A stretch of 64,000 bases of DNA from Citrobacter arsenatis (GCF_004353845.1 NZ_CP037864.1:2170001-2234000); one strand, 5' to 3'; counted from the stretch's first letter, positions 15,904 to 24,947 are shown. The notes: generated by a model not told the origin, from the sequence alone. Numbers and translations: made by a program.

Positions 15904-15955
15904 TAAGCCTGCTTACTGTACGCGTAAACGCGTGACGGAACAGGCTTTTTTTAAT
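15904..15955. terminator. bidirectional terminator between yeaK and yeaL
   Basis: Outer stem AAGCCTG / CAGGCTT enclosing an inner ACGCGT-AA-ACGCGT hairpin. A T run follows on the plus strand and an A run precedes it, so it should stop yeaK transcription on the minus strand and also any plus-strand transcript. Confidence 0.7.
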
Positions 15956-16015
15956 GATTATGATTTTTTTTGGGCTAACGCACGAAGCTATGTTTTTTAC
16001 TGCTAACTCTGGCTG

Positions 16016-16519
16016 TTATTGTTCACGGCGGAACGGGATTAATTCCGGTTGTGCGATACGCAGGTAATCTGCGGTATCCATGATCACGGATTTTTCCAGC
16101 ACCCCGGCATTGAACGCAATTTCATTAAAACGCGCAAACAATAGCGGATCGGCCACCAGCTTGAGATTTGGATGGAAGCTAAACGGTGGGATAGCGCCAA
16201 ATACGCAGCCTGTCAGTTCATCGACTTCCGCCGGGCTGGCAAGTGATGCTCTTAACCCGCCGATATGACTGGCTAACAGACTCAGGTCGGCCTGCTGATC
16301 GGCAGACAGAATCGCCAGTACGTGCTGATTAACGCCGTTGCCCTTGACCTTACAGACCAGCGCCTTTGCTCCCTGGCCCAGCGCGGTACCACGAATTTCA
16401 GAAACTGCCTCACATTTGCCGACGGCTTCATGGCTTACCACGCGATACGTCGCGCCTTGTTCTGACAACAGCGAAATTAAACGCTGATGCGTTGCGTTAC
16501 CTTTGTTCACTTCCGTCAT
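16016..16519 (-). CDS. yeaK: YeaK, trans-acting editing deacylase for mischarged tRNA
   Basis: Cytoplasmic protein of 167 residues of the YbaK/ProX (INS-like) editing family, which removes wrongly attached amino acids from tRNA. The fold is recognisable from 'HEAVGKCEAVSEIRG' with the conserved region 'QGAKALVCKVKG', where the lysine acts in catalysis, and 'VFGAIPPFSFHP'. Length matches E. coli YeaK. It follows dgcJ on the same strand after about 45 bases. Confidence 0.92.
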   Translation of the reverse strand: MTEVNKGNATHQRLISLLSEQGATYRVVSHEAVGKCEAVSEIRGTALGQGAKALVCKVKGNGVNQHVLAILSADQQADLSLLASHIGGLRASLASPAEVDELTGCVFGAIPPFSFHPNLKLVADPLLFARFNEIAFNAGVLEKSVIMDTADYLRIAQPELIPFRREQ

Positions 16520-16563
16520 GACTTACTCCTGGTACAATAATGAATATCCTGTCAGAAAAATGA

Positions 16564-18054
16564 TTACGCACCGGCGCGTTTTTTCTGTTTGTTCAGGTAG
16601 AGCTGTGCATCGGATGCTTTGTAGGCATCATCAATGGTGTCGTTTGGCTGCATATTATAAATCCCGGCGGAGAAGCTGATTGATATATCTTGCGCAATAA
16701 TTTGTAAGTTATAGCGAATCCTTTCCAGCAGGCGGGGAGTTAATTCACCAGGATGGTCGATGAGAATAATGCAAAACTCATCCCCACCGAGGCGGATGGC
16801 ATAGTCGCTTTTGCGAATCGAAGTTTGAATGGCTTTGGCCAGAATGGTGATAATGCGATCGCCTTCCTTATGTCCCAGCGTGTCATTAATGACTTTGAGT
16901 TTATCGCAATCAATGGCGATAAAGGTCACGAGGGTGCCTGAATTTACCAACTGCTGTAAACGCTGTTCGAGCGTTGGTGTTAAAATTTTACGGTTATAGA
17001 GCCCGGTCATTGCGTCGCTGATATTTTCCCGCGTGACGTTGTGATACAGCCGAAAGTGTGTTCTGACCATATTCAGCAGCAGTATTGTTGCCAGCAGGTA
17101 GAAGGCGAATATTTTCCATGATGAGACAATAAAATACATAAAATCAAGCGATAACGTGATGCGTATGCCGCCGGGTATGTCCTTTTCGTAGTGAACATAG
17201 CGAAACAGGTTGGTCTCGCTTTGGTGCACGAGTATTTTTTTACCAGAGTTGATGTCCGAGAGCGTCACGTTAAGATAGCGCCAGACGAGAGGGCGGTCGC
17301 TGGTATAGAAGATATTTTTTAAATTCTCTTTGTTGATATCCACCATCACCACGCCTTTTAACTTACTGGCGTAGTAGACCGGTGTTAAAAAGCTCATTAC
17401 TTTTTTCTCGGTCAGGTTATCTTCATAAATACTGGAGATTACCGTGCGGCCAGTAAAAATACCGTCAATATCATTCTGGTCGATTCCGAGGGTGCCTTTT
17501 TGCAAAAACGACCAGTTGTGTATCGCAAATTTTCGCGAGTCGACCAAATCATAGAAATAGACGTAATTATTTTTGAGATCAACGTAATAGCGAAATTTAT
17601 ACTCCAGCGTACCTAATCCTTGACCGTAATCTTTCTGCTCACGATTAACATTTACCGCCTGATCAAAAGAGGGCAGCAGGAATATGTCTTCAAGTTTTTC
17701 ATTACATTTCGTCGAGGTGGTCTGCAGCGTACCGTGTAATGGCGGGTAGCTATGCTTTGTGAGGTTGAGCCCATGAGTACCGTTAACGCTGTCAAAAGCA
17801 GTGCAAAGTTCTTTTTGTTGTTCGATAGAGGCGGGTTCCTGAGGGGATGAAAAAGTGCGCATCAGATGGGCAGCAATGCTTTGATTAGTATACTTATCAT
17901 AGAGAAACGACGAGTCTGCTTTCTCATTGATATAGCGCATGTACGCATTCATTGCTTTATCGCTGGCAATGAGCTCATAAACCAAAAAAGAAGACGTCAA
18001 AACAATTACGCTGACGGAGATAAAGAGCCTGAGCGCTTTATGATGCAACTTCAT
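16564..18054 (-). CDS. dgcJ: membrane diguanylate cyclase DgcJ (YeaJ)
   Basis: Inner-membrane protein of 496 residues that makes cyclic di-GMP. A helix near residues 9-28 and another near 310-330 ('FYLLATILLLNM') enclose a large periplasmic sensor domain. The C-terminal GGDEF domain (about 345-490) has an intact 'GGDEF' and an RxxD inhibition site five residues before it ('RKSDYAIRLGGDEF'). Length equals that of E. coli YeaJ. The neighbouring K-12 gene yeaI (cdgI) is absent here. Confidence 0.94.
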   Translation of the reverse strand: MKLHHKALRLFISVSVIVLTSSFLVYELIASDKAMNAYMRYINEKADSSFLYDKYTNQSIAAHLMRTFSSPQEPASIEQQKELCTAFDSVNGTHGLNLTKHSYPPLHGTLQTTSTKCNEKLEDIFLLPSFDQAVNVNREQKDYGQGLGTLEYKFRYYVDLKNNYVYFYDLVDSRKFAIHNWSFLQKGTLGIDQNDIDGIFTGRTVISSIYEDNLTEKKVMSFLTPVYYASKLKGVVMVDINKENLKNIFYTSDRPLVWRYLNVTLSDINSGKKILVHQSETNLFRYVHYEKDIPGGIRITLSLDFMYFIVSSWKIFAFYLLATILLLNMVRTHFRLYHNVTRENISDAMTGLYNRKILTPTLEQRLQQLVNSGTLVTFIAIDCDKLKVINDTLGHKEGDRIITILAKAIQTSIRKSDYAIRLGGDEFCIILIDHPGELTPRLLERIRYNLQIIAQDISISFSAGIYNMQPNDTIDDAYKASDAQLYLNKQKKRAGA

Positions 18055-18168
18055 AATGAATTACAGCCCATGGGTTAGAGATGCGATTTTACCACATGCT
18101 CCACATTCGCTCTAACGAAGCGGCGGGATAAACCATTGCAAAATGTCACTATCCCAGAAAGGGGAATA

Positions 18169-18200
18169 CAATCAGCCGCAGGCAGAGCTACGGCTGATTG
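18169..18200. terminator. hairpin between dgcJ and yeaH
   Basis: Ten-base stem CAATCAGCCG / CGGCTGATTG with a 12-base loop, just after the yeaH stop. A clear T tract is missing, so termination is likely but not certain. Confidence 0.45.
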
Positions 18201-18207
18201 TTGTCGA

Positions 18208-19491
18208 TTAATTATTACTGGTGGCGCTTTGCTTATGAAACAGTTCGCGGAATACCGGGTAAATATCATCCTGGTCACGGATATGCTGCATCGCAAAGTT
18301 TTCAAATGTTGATTGCAGATGTTCGTATTCACGCCACAAGGTCTGATGCGCGCGACGGGTGATTTCGATATAGCTATAATATCGCACCACCGGCAACAGC
18401 TTTTTCGCCAGAATCTCATGACATAACGGTGAATCATCCGCCCAGTTATCACCGTCCGAGGCCTGCGCGGCATAAATATTCCACTGGGCCGGGTCGTAAC
18501 GGTCTTTTACCACTTCATCCATTAACTTCAGCGCGCTGGAGACAATGGTGCCACCGGTTTCCTGAGAGTAGAAGAACTCGTGCTCATCCACCTCTTTCGC
18601 CTGGGTATGGTGGCGAATATAAACCACTTCCACGTTTTTGTAGGTCCTGCTCAGGAACAAATACAGCAGGATGTAAAAACGCTTGGCCATATCTTTGGTC
18701 GACTGATCCATTGAGCCAGAAACGTCCATCAGACAAAACATTACCGCCTGGCTTGAAGGATCGGGCCGTTTTTCATAATTCTTGTAGCGTAAATCAAAGG
18801 TGTCGATAAACGGCACGCGTTCGATTTTTGCCCGTAATTCGGCAATTTCTTTGCGTAACCGTTCTTCTTCCAGCAACTGCGCTGGCTCACTTTTAGCGAT
18901 GGTTTCCAAATCTGCTTCGAGCGCATGCAGTTCGCGACGCTTACCCGCCGTCATCGCCGTGCGGCGCGCCAGTGAGTTTTGCAGGGAGCGCACCACGCTG
19001 ATGTTGGCAGGCACACCGTTAGAGGTAAAACCTGCCCGGTGCGTTTTGTACTCCGTTAACTGACGCTGCTGATTCTGTTTCAGGTTAGGAAGTGCTAAAT
19101 CTTCGAACAACAGATCGAGATACTCATCTTTAGAAATCTGGAAGACGAATTCATCCTGACCTTCGCCGTCCTGGCTGGCCTGGCCTTGTCCGCTTCCTGA
19201 ACCGCCGCCGCCACCCTGAGGGCGCTCAATACGGTCATTCTGCACAAAATGGTCGTTACCCGGATGCACACGATGGCGCAGGCCGCCACGCCCCTGGTGG
19301 AACATCGGTTCGCTAATATCATCGGTCGGAATAGAGACAGATTCGCCGCTATCCACATCAGTCACCGAACGCTTGTTAATGGCCTCGGAGATCGACTGTT
19401 TAATTTGTGATTTATAACGGCGCAAGAAGCGCTGGCGGTTAACCGTACTCTTGTTCTTGCCGTTAAGACGTCGGTCTATGAACCAGGTCAT
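18208..19491 (-). CDS. yeaH: YeaH, DUF444 protein with von Willebrand A-like fold
   Basis: Cytoplasmic protein of 427 residues. The MIDAS-type motif 'CLMDVSGSMDQS' lies in the C-terminal half, as in the DUF444 family. A glycine/glutamine-rich linker ('GGGGGSGSGQGQASQDGEG') sits around residues 94-112. It works with the kinase YeaG: the pair is co-expressed and linked to nitrogen starvation and stationary-phase survival in E. coli. It follows yeaG on the same strand with a REP element in the gap. Confidence 0.94.
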   Translation of the reverse strand: MTWFIDRRLNGKNKSTVNRQRFLRRYKSQIKQSISEAINKRSVTDVDSGESVSIPTDDISEPMFHQGRGGLRHRVHPGNDHFVQNDRIERPQGGGGGSGSGQGQASQDGEGQDEFVFQISKDEYLDLLFEDLALPNLKQNQQRQLTEYKTHRAGFTSNGVPANISVVRSLQNSLARRTAMTAGKRRELHALEADLETIAKSEPAQLLEEERLRKEIAELRAKIERVPFIDTFDLRYKNYEKRPDPSSQAVMFCLMDVSGSMDQSTKDMAKRFYILLYLFLSRTYKNVEVVYIRHHTQAKEVDEHEFFYSQETGGTIVSSALKLMDEVVKDRYDPAQWNIYAAQASDGDNWADDSPLCHEILAKKLLPVVRYYSYIEITRRAHQTLWREYEHLQSTFENFAMQHIRDQDDIYPVFRELFHKQSATSNN

Positions 19492-19529
19492 ATGCCCCCC
19501 GTACTGCCAACTGTTCGCTATGTCTGTAA

Positions 19530-19606
19530 GTGCCGGATGGCGCTGGCGCTATCCGGCCTACGGAACATTGTTTTGCAAGCCCGGTAAGCGCAGGTGCCAC
19601 CGGGCA
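19530..19606. repeat. REP elements between yeaG and yeaH
   Basis: Two REP-type palindromes face each other: a GCCGGATGGCG ... CTATCCGGC element (19530-19562) and a diverged GCCCGGTAAGCG / CACCGGGC element (19578-19606). REP elements of this kind often stabilise upstream mRNA and bind IHF or gyrase. Confidence 0.75.
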
Positions 19607-19612
19607 TTTATG

Positions 19613-21547
19613 TTAAGACGATTTACGTACGCGCAAATACCATTCGCACAGTAAACGCACCTGTTTACGCGTGTAGCCTTTTTCCATCATACGGTCGACA
19701 AAATCGTCGTGCTTTTTCTGCTCGTCAGTCGAGGTTTTGGCGTTGAACGAAATGACCGGCAGCAGCTCTTCGGTATTAGAGAACATTTTCTTCTCAATAA
19801 CCGTGCGCAGTTTTTCGTAACTGGTCCAGTTTGGATTGCGACCGCTGTTATTCGCTCTGGCACGCAGAACAAAGTTAACGATCTCGTTACGGAAATCTTT
19901 CGGGTTACTGATACCCGCCGGTTTCTCAATTTTCTCCAGTTCTGAGTTCAGCGACTCACGGTCAAACAGCTGACCGGTATCCGGGTCGCGATACTCCTGA
20001 TCCTGAATCCAGAAATCCGCATAGGTGACATAACGGTCGAAAATGTTTTGTCCATATTCAGAATAGGATTCGAGATAAGCCGTCTGGATCTCTTTGCCAA
20101 TGAACTCAGCATATTTCGGGATCAGATAGCCTTTCAGGAACTCGAGATACCGTTCTGCCAGCTCCTGCGGGAACTGTTCGCGCTCGATTTGTTGCTCCAG
20201 TACGTAGAACAGATGCACCGGGTTAGCGGCCACTTCGGCATGGTCGAAGTTAAAGACGCGTGAAAGGATCTTAAACGCGAAACGCGTGGACAGACCGTTC
20301 ATTCCCTCATCTACCCCAGCGTAATCCCGATACTCCTGATAGGACTTCGCTTTTGGATCGGTATCTTTCAGGCTTTCACCATCATAAACGCGCATCTTCG
20401 AGTAAATGCTCGAGTTCTCAGGCTCTTTCAGGCGAGATAGAATGGTGAAGCGAGAGAGCGTTTCCAGCGTGCCTGGCGCGCAAGGTGCATGGGTCAGCTC
20501 ACTGTGGTTGAGCAGTTTTTCGTAAATTTTGATCTCTTCGGAGATCCGCAGGCAATAAGGCACTTTGACGATGTAAACACGGTCAAGGAACGCCTCATTA
20601 TTTTTGTTATTTCGGAACGTCACCCATTCGGATTCGTTCGAGTGGGCAAGAATAATCCCGTTAAACGGCAGGGCAGAGATACCTTCTGTCCCGTTGTAGT
20701 TTCCTTCCTGGGTTGCGGTCAGCAGAGGATGCAGCACTTTAATCGGTGCTTTAAACATCTCCACGAACTCCATAATCCCCTGGTTTGAGCGGCACAGCGC
20801 ACCCGAATAACCGTAGGCATCAGGATCGTTCTGGGCGTGGTGTTCGAGTTTACGAATATCCACTTTCCCGACCAACGCAGAGATATCCTGGTTGTTCTCA
20901 TCACCAGGCTCCGTTTTGGCGATTGCGATCTGCTCCAGAATAGACGGCCAGACTTTGACGACGCGGAATTTTGTAATGTCCCCGCCAAAATCATGCAGAC
21001 GTTTCGCAGCCCACGGCGACATGATCGTACCGAGATAGCGGCGCGGGATCCCATACTCTTTTTCCAGGATCTGCGCGTCTTCCTGTGGATTAAACAGGCA
21101 TAACGGATGATCGTTTACCGGGCTACGTTCGCCATTGGCGCTCAGGACATAAATCGGTACTCGTTGCATCAGCGATTTCAGCCGTTCAGCAAGAGATGAT
21201 TTCCCCCCTCCCACAGGCCCCAGCAGATACAGGATCTGCTTCTTCTCTTCCAGACCTTGAGCCGCATGCTTCAAATAAGAAACAATCTGCTCAATGGCGT
21301 CTTCCATGCCGTAAAACTCTTCAAAGGCGGGATATCGTGCAATCACCCGATTCGAAAAGAGTCGAGAAAGTCGAGGTTCGTGGGCAGTGTCAACCATGAC
21401 AGGCTCACCAATAGCCATTAATAGCCGCTCTGCCGCGTTGGCATAAGCACTGCGATCTTGCCGACAAGTGGTAAGAAACTCCTGCAGCGTGAACTCTTCG
21501 TCCTTGGCAGCTTCATAACGCTGGCGATAGTGATCGAATATATTCAT
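19613..21547 (-). CDS. yeaG: YeaG, PrkA-family serine/threonine kinase
   Basis: Protein of 644 residues, same length as E. coli YeaG. An N-terminal AAA-type domain has Walker A 'LGPVGGGKSSLAERL' (about 104-118), and a C-terminal PrkA kinase domain follows. It autophosphorylates and is involved in survival under nitrogen starvation and slow growth. yeaG and yeaH form an operon. A sigma-54 promoter lies about 100 bases upstream, consistent with NtrC-dependent control of yeaGH known in E. coli. Confidence 0.95.
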   Translation of the reverse strand: MNIFDHYRQRYEAAKDEEFTLQEFLTTCRQDRSAYANAAERLLMAIGEPVMVDTAHEPRLSRLFSNRVIARYPAFEEFYGMEDAIEQIVSYLKHAAQGLEEKKQILYLLGPVGGGKSSLAERLKSLMQRVPIYVLSANGERSPVNDHPLCLFNPQEDAQILEKEYGIPRRYLGTIMSPWAAKRLHDFGGDITKFRVVKVWPSILEQIAIAKTEPGDENNQDISALVGKVDIRKLEHHAQNDPDAYGYSGALCRSNQGIMEFVEMFKAPIKVLHPLLTATQEGNYNGTEGISALPFNGIILAHSNESEWVTFRNNKNNEAFLDRVYIVKVPYCLRISEEIKIYEKLLNHSELTHAPCAPGTLETLSRFTILSRLKEPENSSIYSKMRVYDGESLKDTDPKAKSYQEYRDYAGVDEGMNGLSTRFAFKILSRVFNFDHAEVAANPVHLFYVLEQQIEREQFPQELAERYLEFLKGYLIPKYAEFIGKEIQTAYLESYSEYGQNIFDRYVTYADFWIQDQEYRDPDTGQLFDRESLNSELEKIEKPAGISNPKDFRNEIVNFVLRARANNSGRNPNWTSYEKLRTVIEKKMFSNTEELLPVISFNAKTSTDEQKKHDDFVDRMMEKGYTRKQVRLLCEWYLRVRKSS

Positions 21548-21650
21548 GGTATGCCGTCCTTTCGTTTTTTAGCACATGTTAAGAGCCGTTCATATGAATA
21601 GTAGAGGCCCCTGAAGAGGTAAACTGAACGACGTCGCTGCTGAAGAAATA

Positions 21651-21666
21651 AGCAACTCTCATGCCA
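21651..21666 (-). promoter_or_regulatory. sigma-54 promoter of yeaGH
   Basis: On the minus strand TGGCATGAGAGTTGCT fits the -24/-12 consensus (TGGCAC-N5-TTGCW) with one mismatch and exact spacing. The start point would be near 21640, about 93 bases before the yeaG ATG. Confidence 0.8.
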
Positions 21667-21980
21667 TTTTGGTGGTCAGGAGATCAACGTATTCGGTGAT
21701 ACACCTTCTAAAATTAAGCGTAGATGGCATTTGCAAAACTTGCCTGTGTGCGCAAATGAATTTCAATGGCATATCAATAACTCATCAGCAAAAAAAGCAC
21801 ATCTTATGTAAAGAAAGGGGGTAGGATTCATGCGGTGTTCACCGTCCTGCAAGCAAATTGTCATCACTCGCTGAGAAATTAGGGGGTTACATTCCGGGAC
21901 GAATACGTAAAATAGTTGGGCTGAAGCGTATTGGCGGTTACACTTTGACCGCTACACATTTGAATAAGGAATTATGGACT
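21667..21980. other. intergenic region between yeaG promoter and mipA
   Basis: No gene is seen. The stretch should hold the mipA promoter and any upstream sites for the yeaG sigma-54 promoter. A hexamer GTTACA occurs at 21886 and again at 21937, 51 bases apart, close to five helical turns; whether it is a regulator site is unknown. Confidence 0.5.
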
Positions 21981-22727
21981 GTGACCAAACTCAAACTTCT
22001 GGCATTGGGCGTCCTTGCCGCAACCGCAGTTAGCACCGCACAGGCGGAAAGTCAGTGGACTGTTGGTGCGGGTGCCGGCGTGATTAACAGCCCGTACAAA
22101 CAGTATGACCGCGATGTTTATCCCGTTCCGGTTGTCACCTATGAAGGCGATAACGTCTGGTTCCACGGTCTGGGTGGCGGCTACTATCTGTGGAATGATA
22201 CGGCAGATAAGCTCTCCATCATGGCGTACTATGATCCGACGCACTTCAAACCGGGTGATAGCGATAGCCATGCTTTGCGCCAACTTGACAAGCGTAAAAG
22301 CAGCTTGATGGCTGGCCTCTCATATGTACATAACACCCAGTATGGTTTCCTGCGTACCGCACTGGCGGGTGATACTCTGGATAACAGCAACGGCTTTATC
22401 TGGGATCTGGCCTGGCTCTACCGTTACACCAACGGTGCGCTGACTCTGACGCCGGGTATCGGTGTGCAGTACAGCAGCGAAAACTACAACGACTATTATT
22501 ATGGCGTGTCTAATAACGAGTCCCGCCGCAGTGGTCTGAAAAGCTACAACGCTGACGATGGTTGGGATCCGTTCCTGGAGCTGACCGCGAGCTATAACTT
22601 CCTTGGCAACTGGAACGTATACGGTACTGGCCGTTATGTGCGTTTGAGTGATGAAGTTAAGGACAGCCCGATGGTTGATAAGTCCTGGTCTGGCATCTTC
22701 TCGGTGGGTGTGACCTACAAGTTCTGA
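21981..22727 (+). CDS. mipA: MipA, MltA-interacting scaffolding protein (OmpV family)
   Basis: Outer-membrane beta-barrel protein of 248 residues that links the lytic transglycosylase MltA to PBP1B in E. coli. A signal peptide (about 1-21, ending 'STAQA') is followed by an OmpV-type domain rich in alternating aromatic and polar residues, with a C-terminal 'VTYKF' ending in phenylalanine as in porins. The GTG at 21981 gives the family start 'MTKLKLLALGV' with AAGGA upstream. Length matches E. coli MipA exactly. Confidence 0.93.
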   Translation: MTKLKLLALGVLAATAVSTAQAESQWTVGAGAGVINSPYKQYDRDVYPVPVVTYEGDNVWFHGLGGGYYLWNDTADKLSIMAYYDPTHFKPGDSDSHALRQLDKRKSSLMAGLSYVHNTQYGFLRTALAGDTLDNSNGFIWDLAWLYRYTNGALTLTPGIGVQYSSENYNDYYYGVSNNESRRSGLKSYNADDGWDPFLELTASYNFLGNWNVYGTGRYVRLSDEVKDSPMVDKSWSGIFSVGVTYKF

Positions 22728-22748
22728 TGCCACTGTGTGTCAAACACG

Positions 22749-22773
22749 AGCCCGCAGAGATGCGGGCTTTTTT
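22749..22773 (+). terminator. rho-independent terminator after mipA
   Basis: Stem AGCCCGCA / TGCGGGCT with a four-base loop, followed by a T run of six. Confidence 0.9.
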
Positions 22774-23099
22774 GTGCGTTACAGGGATGAATATTGATCT
22801 AAAACATGAGATTTGATTTTTTGTGCTGTCATGGCATTGCATCTGGACGCAACGAATATTTAACGTATTTTCCCTACTGTAATTACCTAAATTAAACCTG
22901 TTACTTGATTAACCTAAAATATCTTCGTTTGCCAATGGACGGATATCTGCACCATTTTACGAGTCATCGTTCTGCGTGTGTGATTTTGCTTTGTGCAATA
23001 TCCTGATAAGATTCTGTTTTATAATCGTAGCAAGCATTGATTATTTTTCATCGTGCACTATCAGGACGCTGGTAACTATTTCAATCATTTGATTAACGT

Positions 23100-23115
23100 T
23101 GAAAGTTAACTTTCA
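23100..23115. repeat. perfect 16-base palindrome
   Basis: TGAAAGTTAACTTTCA is a perfect inverted repeat without a loop, of the size of a dimeric repressor or activator site. It lies about 73 bases before the -35 box of the following promoter, so an activator position is more likely than a blocking position. Confidence 0.5.
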
Positions 23116-23187
23116 TTTGAAAAAAAAGAAATCATTCAGTTGATTTTTATTTTACATCTTTTAGGTATTTATCTGAAAAAATTAAAA

Positions 23188-23216
23188 TTGACATTAAATA
23201 ATTGATTGCAGATATT
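23188..23216 (+). promoter_or_regulatory. sigma-70-type promoter before the small exported proteins
   Basis: TTGACA (23188-23193), 17-base spacer, GATATT (23211-23216). The -35 box is perfect and the -10 box matches four of six. Transcription would start near 23223, about 87 bases before the lipoprotein ATG. Confidence 0.55.
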
Positions 23217-23309
23217 AATCCGACTTTAAAAAAGTAAAGGCAATAACGCTGCGTGGCTAACATATTACCTGCCATGCGGTTATTTTTGAGAATAAACCTG
23301 GTATAGATA

Positions 23310-23552
23310 ATGAAAAAGTTAATCATGATAGCGATGATAGGTGTCGTTCTGACCGGATGTTCCACTGAGGCTTCACGCATGAATGCTTGCGAAAGCAAGG
23401 GCGTGAGCCGCGATGCCTGCTATATTGCAGAACAAAACCGTCAGGCGACCATCAATGCCGCAGCCGAAAAACAGGCTATGGAAAACGCGCAAAGCGTATA
23501 TAGCTCAAATGATACTAATTCCAGTCATCACCACAAACACGACAAATATTAA
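23310..23552 (+). CDS. small predicted lipoprotein with histidine-rich tail
   Basis: An 80-residue protein I do not recognise. The signal peptide ends in a clear lipobox 'LTGC' (about 14-17). The mature part has two further cysteines ('NACESKGVSRDACYIAEQNR'), an alanine/glutamate-rich helix, and a C-terminal 'SSHHHKHDKY' that could bind metal. A GATAATG context precedes the start, with a weak ribosome site. It is ten bases upstream of another exported small protein and they probably form an operon. It is absent from this place in K-12. Confidence 0.75.
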   Translation: MKKLIMIAMIGVVLTGCSTEASRMNACESKGVSRDACYIAEQNRQATINAAAEKQAMENAQSVYSSNDTNSSHHHKHDKY

Positions 23553-23562
23553 GATTTAACTT

Positions 23563-23916
23563 ATGAAAAAATTATTAATTATCGCTGTACTGGTAGCCGC
23601 ATCTGCAGCGGTGCCCGCCTATGCCATCAGTGAGGCTTATCGTCAGCAGCTGCAGCATGAACATAAAACGATGGTCAGCGATGCGACTGCCTCGGCGCAC
23701 GTCAACAAAATCACACCAGTGCATGTGAATAAACTGGGTGTAGACTTTAAACGCGGGGCTGATGGTATTGCTTATATTAATGGCAAAGCCGCGGCAAATG
23801 ATGAGAACAGTGCAGAAGCTCAGACCTATAGCGCGGGCCTGATTTCCGTCATCGTTTATAAAAATGGAAAGATCAACGCGATGAAAGAAGGAAAATATTT
23901 AGGCCGCTTAAAATAA
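23563..23916 (+). CDS. predicted periplasmic protein of unknown function
   Basis: A 117-residue protein with a standard signal peptide (1-21, ending 'VPAYA'). The mature part is polar with a histidine-rich beginning ('QLQHEHKTMVSDATASAHVNK') and a C-terminal basic strand 'SVIVYKNGKINAMKEGKYLGRLK'. No family is recognised. It follows the lipoprotein gene and ends before a terminator, so the two are likely co-transcribed and both exported. Confidence 0.75.
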   Translation: MKKLLIIAVLVAASAAVPAYAISEAYRQQLQHEHKTMVSDATASAHVNKITPVHVNKLGVDFKRGADGIAYINGKAAANDENSAEAQTYSAGLISVIVYKNGKINAMKEGKYLGRLK

Positions 23917-23947
23917 CCGCTGTGCAGTTAAGATTTTTGCTGTTTGG

Positions 23948-23977
23948 CCCGGGGCATTATTTGTTCCCGGGTTTTTT
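23948..23977 (+). terminator. rho-independent terminator after the small exported proteins
   Basis: Stem CCCGGG / CCCGGG with a 12-base loop and six T. Confidence 0.85.
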
Positions 23978-24091
23978 AATGCCATTGCCATAGCGGTCAA
24001 TTCCAATCTCAGATGGTGCAATTTGTGCACCTTAACAGGACACACGCCGGTTGTTTTGCTTTACTGTGGTGCATTAACACAGGAGGGTGCG

Positions 24092-24946
24092 ATGACAGCG
24101 AAACAGGTGATGTTTACAAAGCAGGTATCGCTTCCTGCTATCGGGCAGGGAACATGGTACATGGGCGAGGACCGAAGCCGACGCCGGGATGAGGTTTCAG
24201 CACTGCAGGCGGGTCTGGATCTCGGCCTGCGGCTGATCGATACCGCCGAAATGTATGCTGATGGTGCAGCGGAAGAGGTGGTGGGTGAAGCACTAACGGG
24301 GCGGCGTGATAGCGCTTTTTTAGTCTCAAAAGTTTACCCCTGGAATGCGGGTGGGCAGAAAGCCATTGCCGCCTGTGAAGCGAGCCTGCGTCGACTGAAA
24401 ACTGATTATCTGGATCTCTATTTGCTGCACTGGACAGGAAATTTTTCATTTGCTGAGACCGTTGATGCCATGGAAACGCTTATCGCACAGGGGAAAATCC
24501 GCAGCTGGGGTGTCTCAAATCTCGATTATGATGATATGCAGGCGTTATGGCAGGTACCCGGTGGGCGGGAATGTGCGACTAACCAGGTGCTTTATCATTT
24601 AGCATCGCGCGGTATTGAATATGATTTGCTGCCGTGGTGCCAGCAGCAACAGATGCCGGTTATGGCTTACAGTCCGCTCGCGCAGGCGGGGCGACTGCGT
24701 GGTGACTTACTTACTCACCCTGTGGTAAACGACATTGCGCGCGCGCACAACGTTAGCGCTGCACAGATTTTGCTGGCATGGGTGATTCGTCTTCCTGGCG
24801 TAATGGCGATTCCGAAAGCGGCAAGCGTCGCGCATGTGGAACAAAATGCCGCTGCCCTGGAGATCACGCTCTCTGTTGATGAAATGAAGCAGTTAGATAA
24901 GGCATATCCGGCGCCAAAAGGCAAAACGGCGCTGGATATGGCCTGA
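24092..24946 (+). CDS. yeaE: YeaE, aldo-keto reductase (methylglyoxal reductase)
   Basis: Cytoplasmic NADPH-dependent aldo-keto reductase of 284 residues that in E. coli reduces methylglyoxal to acetol. The family signature 'LGLRLIDTAEMYADGAAEEVVGEAL' carries the catalytic Asp and Tyr; the Lys is in 'FLVSKVYPWNAG' and the His in 'LYLLHWTG'. ATG 24092 has GAGG upstream; the longer frame from 24023 does not align with the family. A REP array directly follows its stop. Confidence 0.94.
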   Translation: MTAKQVMFTKQVSLPAIGQGTWYMGEDRSRRRDEVSALQAGLDLGLRLIDTAEMYADGAAEEVVGEALTGRRDSAFLVSKVYPWNAGGQKAIAACEASLRRLKTDYLDLYLLHWTGNFSFAETVDAMETLIAQGKIRSWGVSNLDYDDMQALWQVPGGRECATNQVLYHLASRGIEYDLLPWCQQQQMPVMAYSPLAQAGRLRGDLLTHPVVNDIARAHNVSAAQILLAWVIRLPGVMAIPKAASVAHVEQNAAALEITLSVDEMKQLDKAYPAPKGKTALDMA

Positions 24947-24947
24947 T

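Larger units (their letters stand above)
22774..23309. other. AT-rich intergenic region
   Basis: About 530 bases with no convincing open reading frame. The base composition is clearly more AT-rich than the flanking genes, with many short T and A runs. It holds a 16-base palindrome and a promoter for the next gene, listed separately. A TATAAT box at 23020-23025 lacks a good -35 element. Nothing else could be identified; a small RNA cannot be excluded. Confidence 0.6.

Noticed and set aside
23147..23398. Minus-strand frame of 83 residues over the lipoprotein start
   Set aside because: It overlaps the promoter and the signal peptide of the lipoprotein gene, and has low-complexity AT-rich composition.
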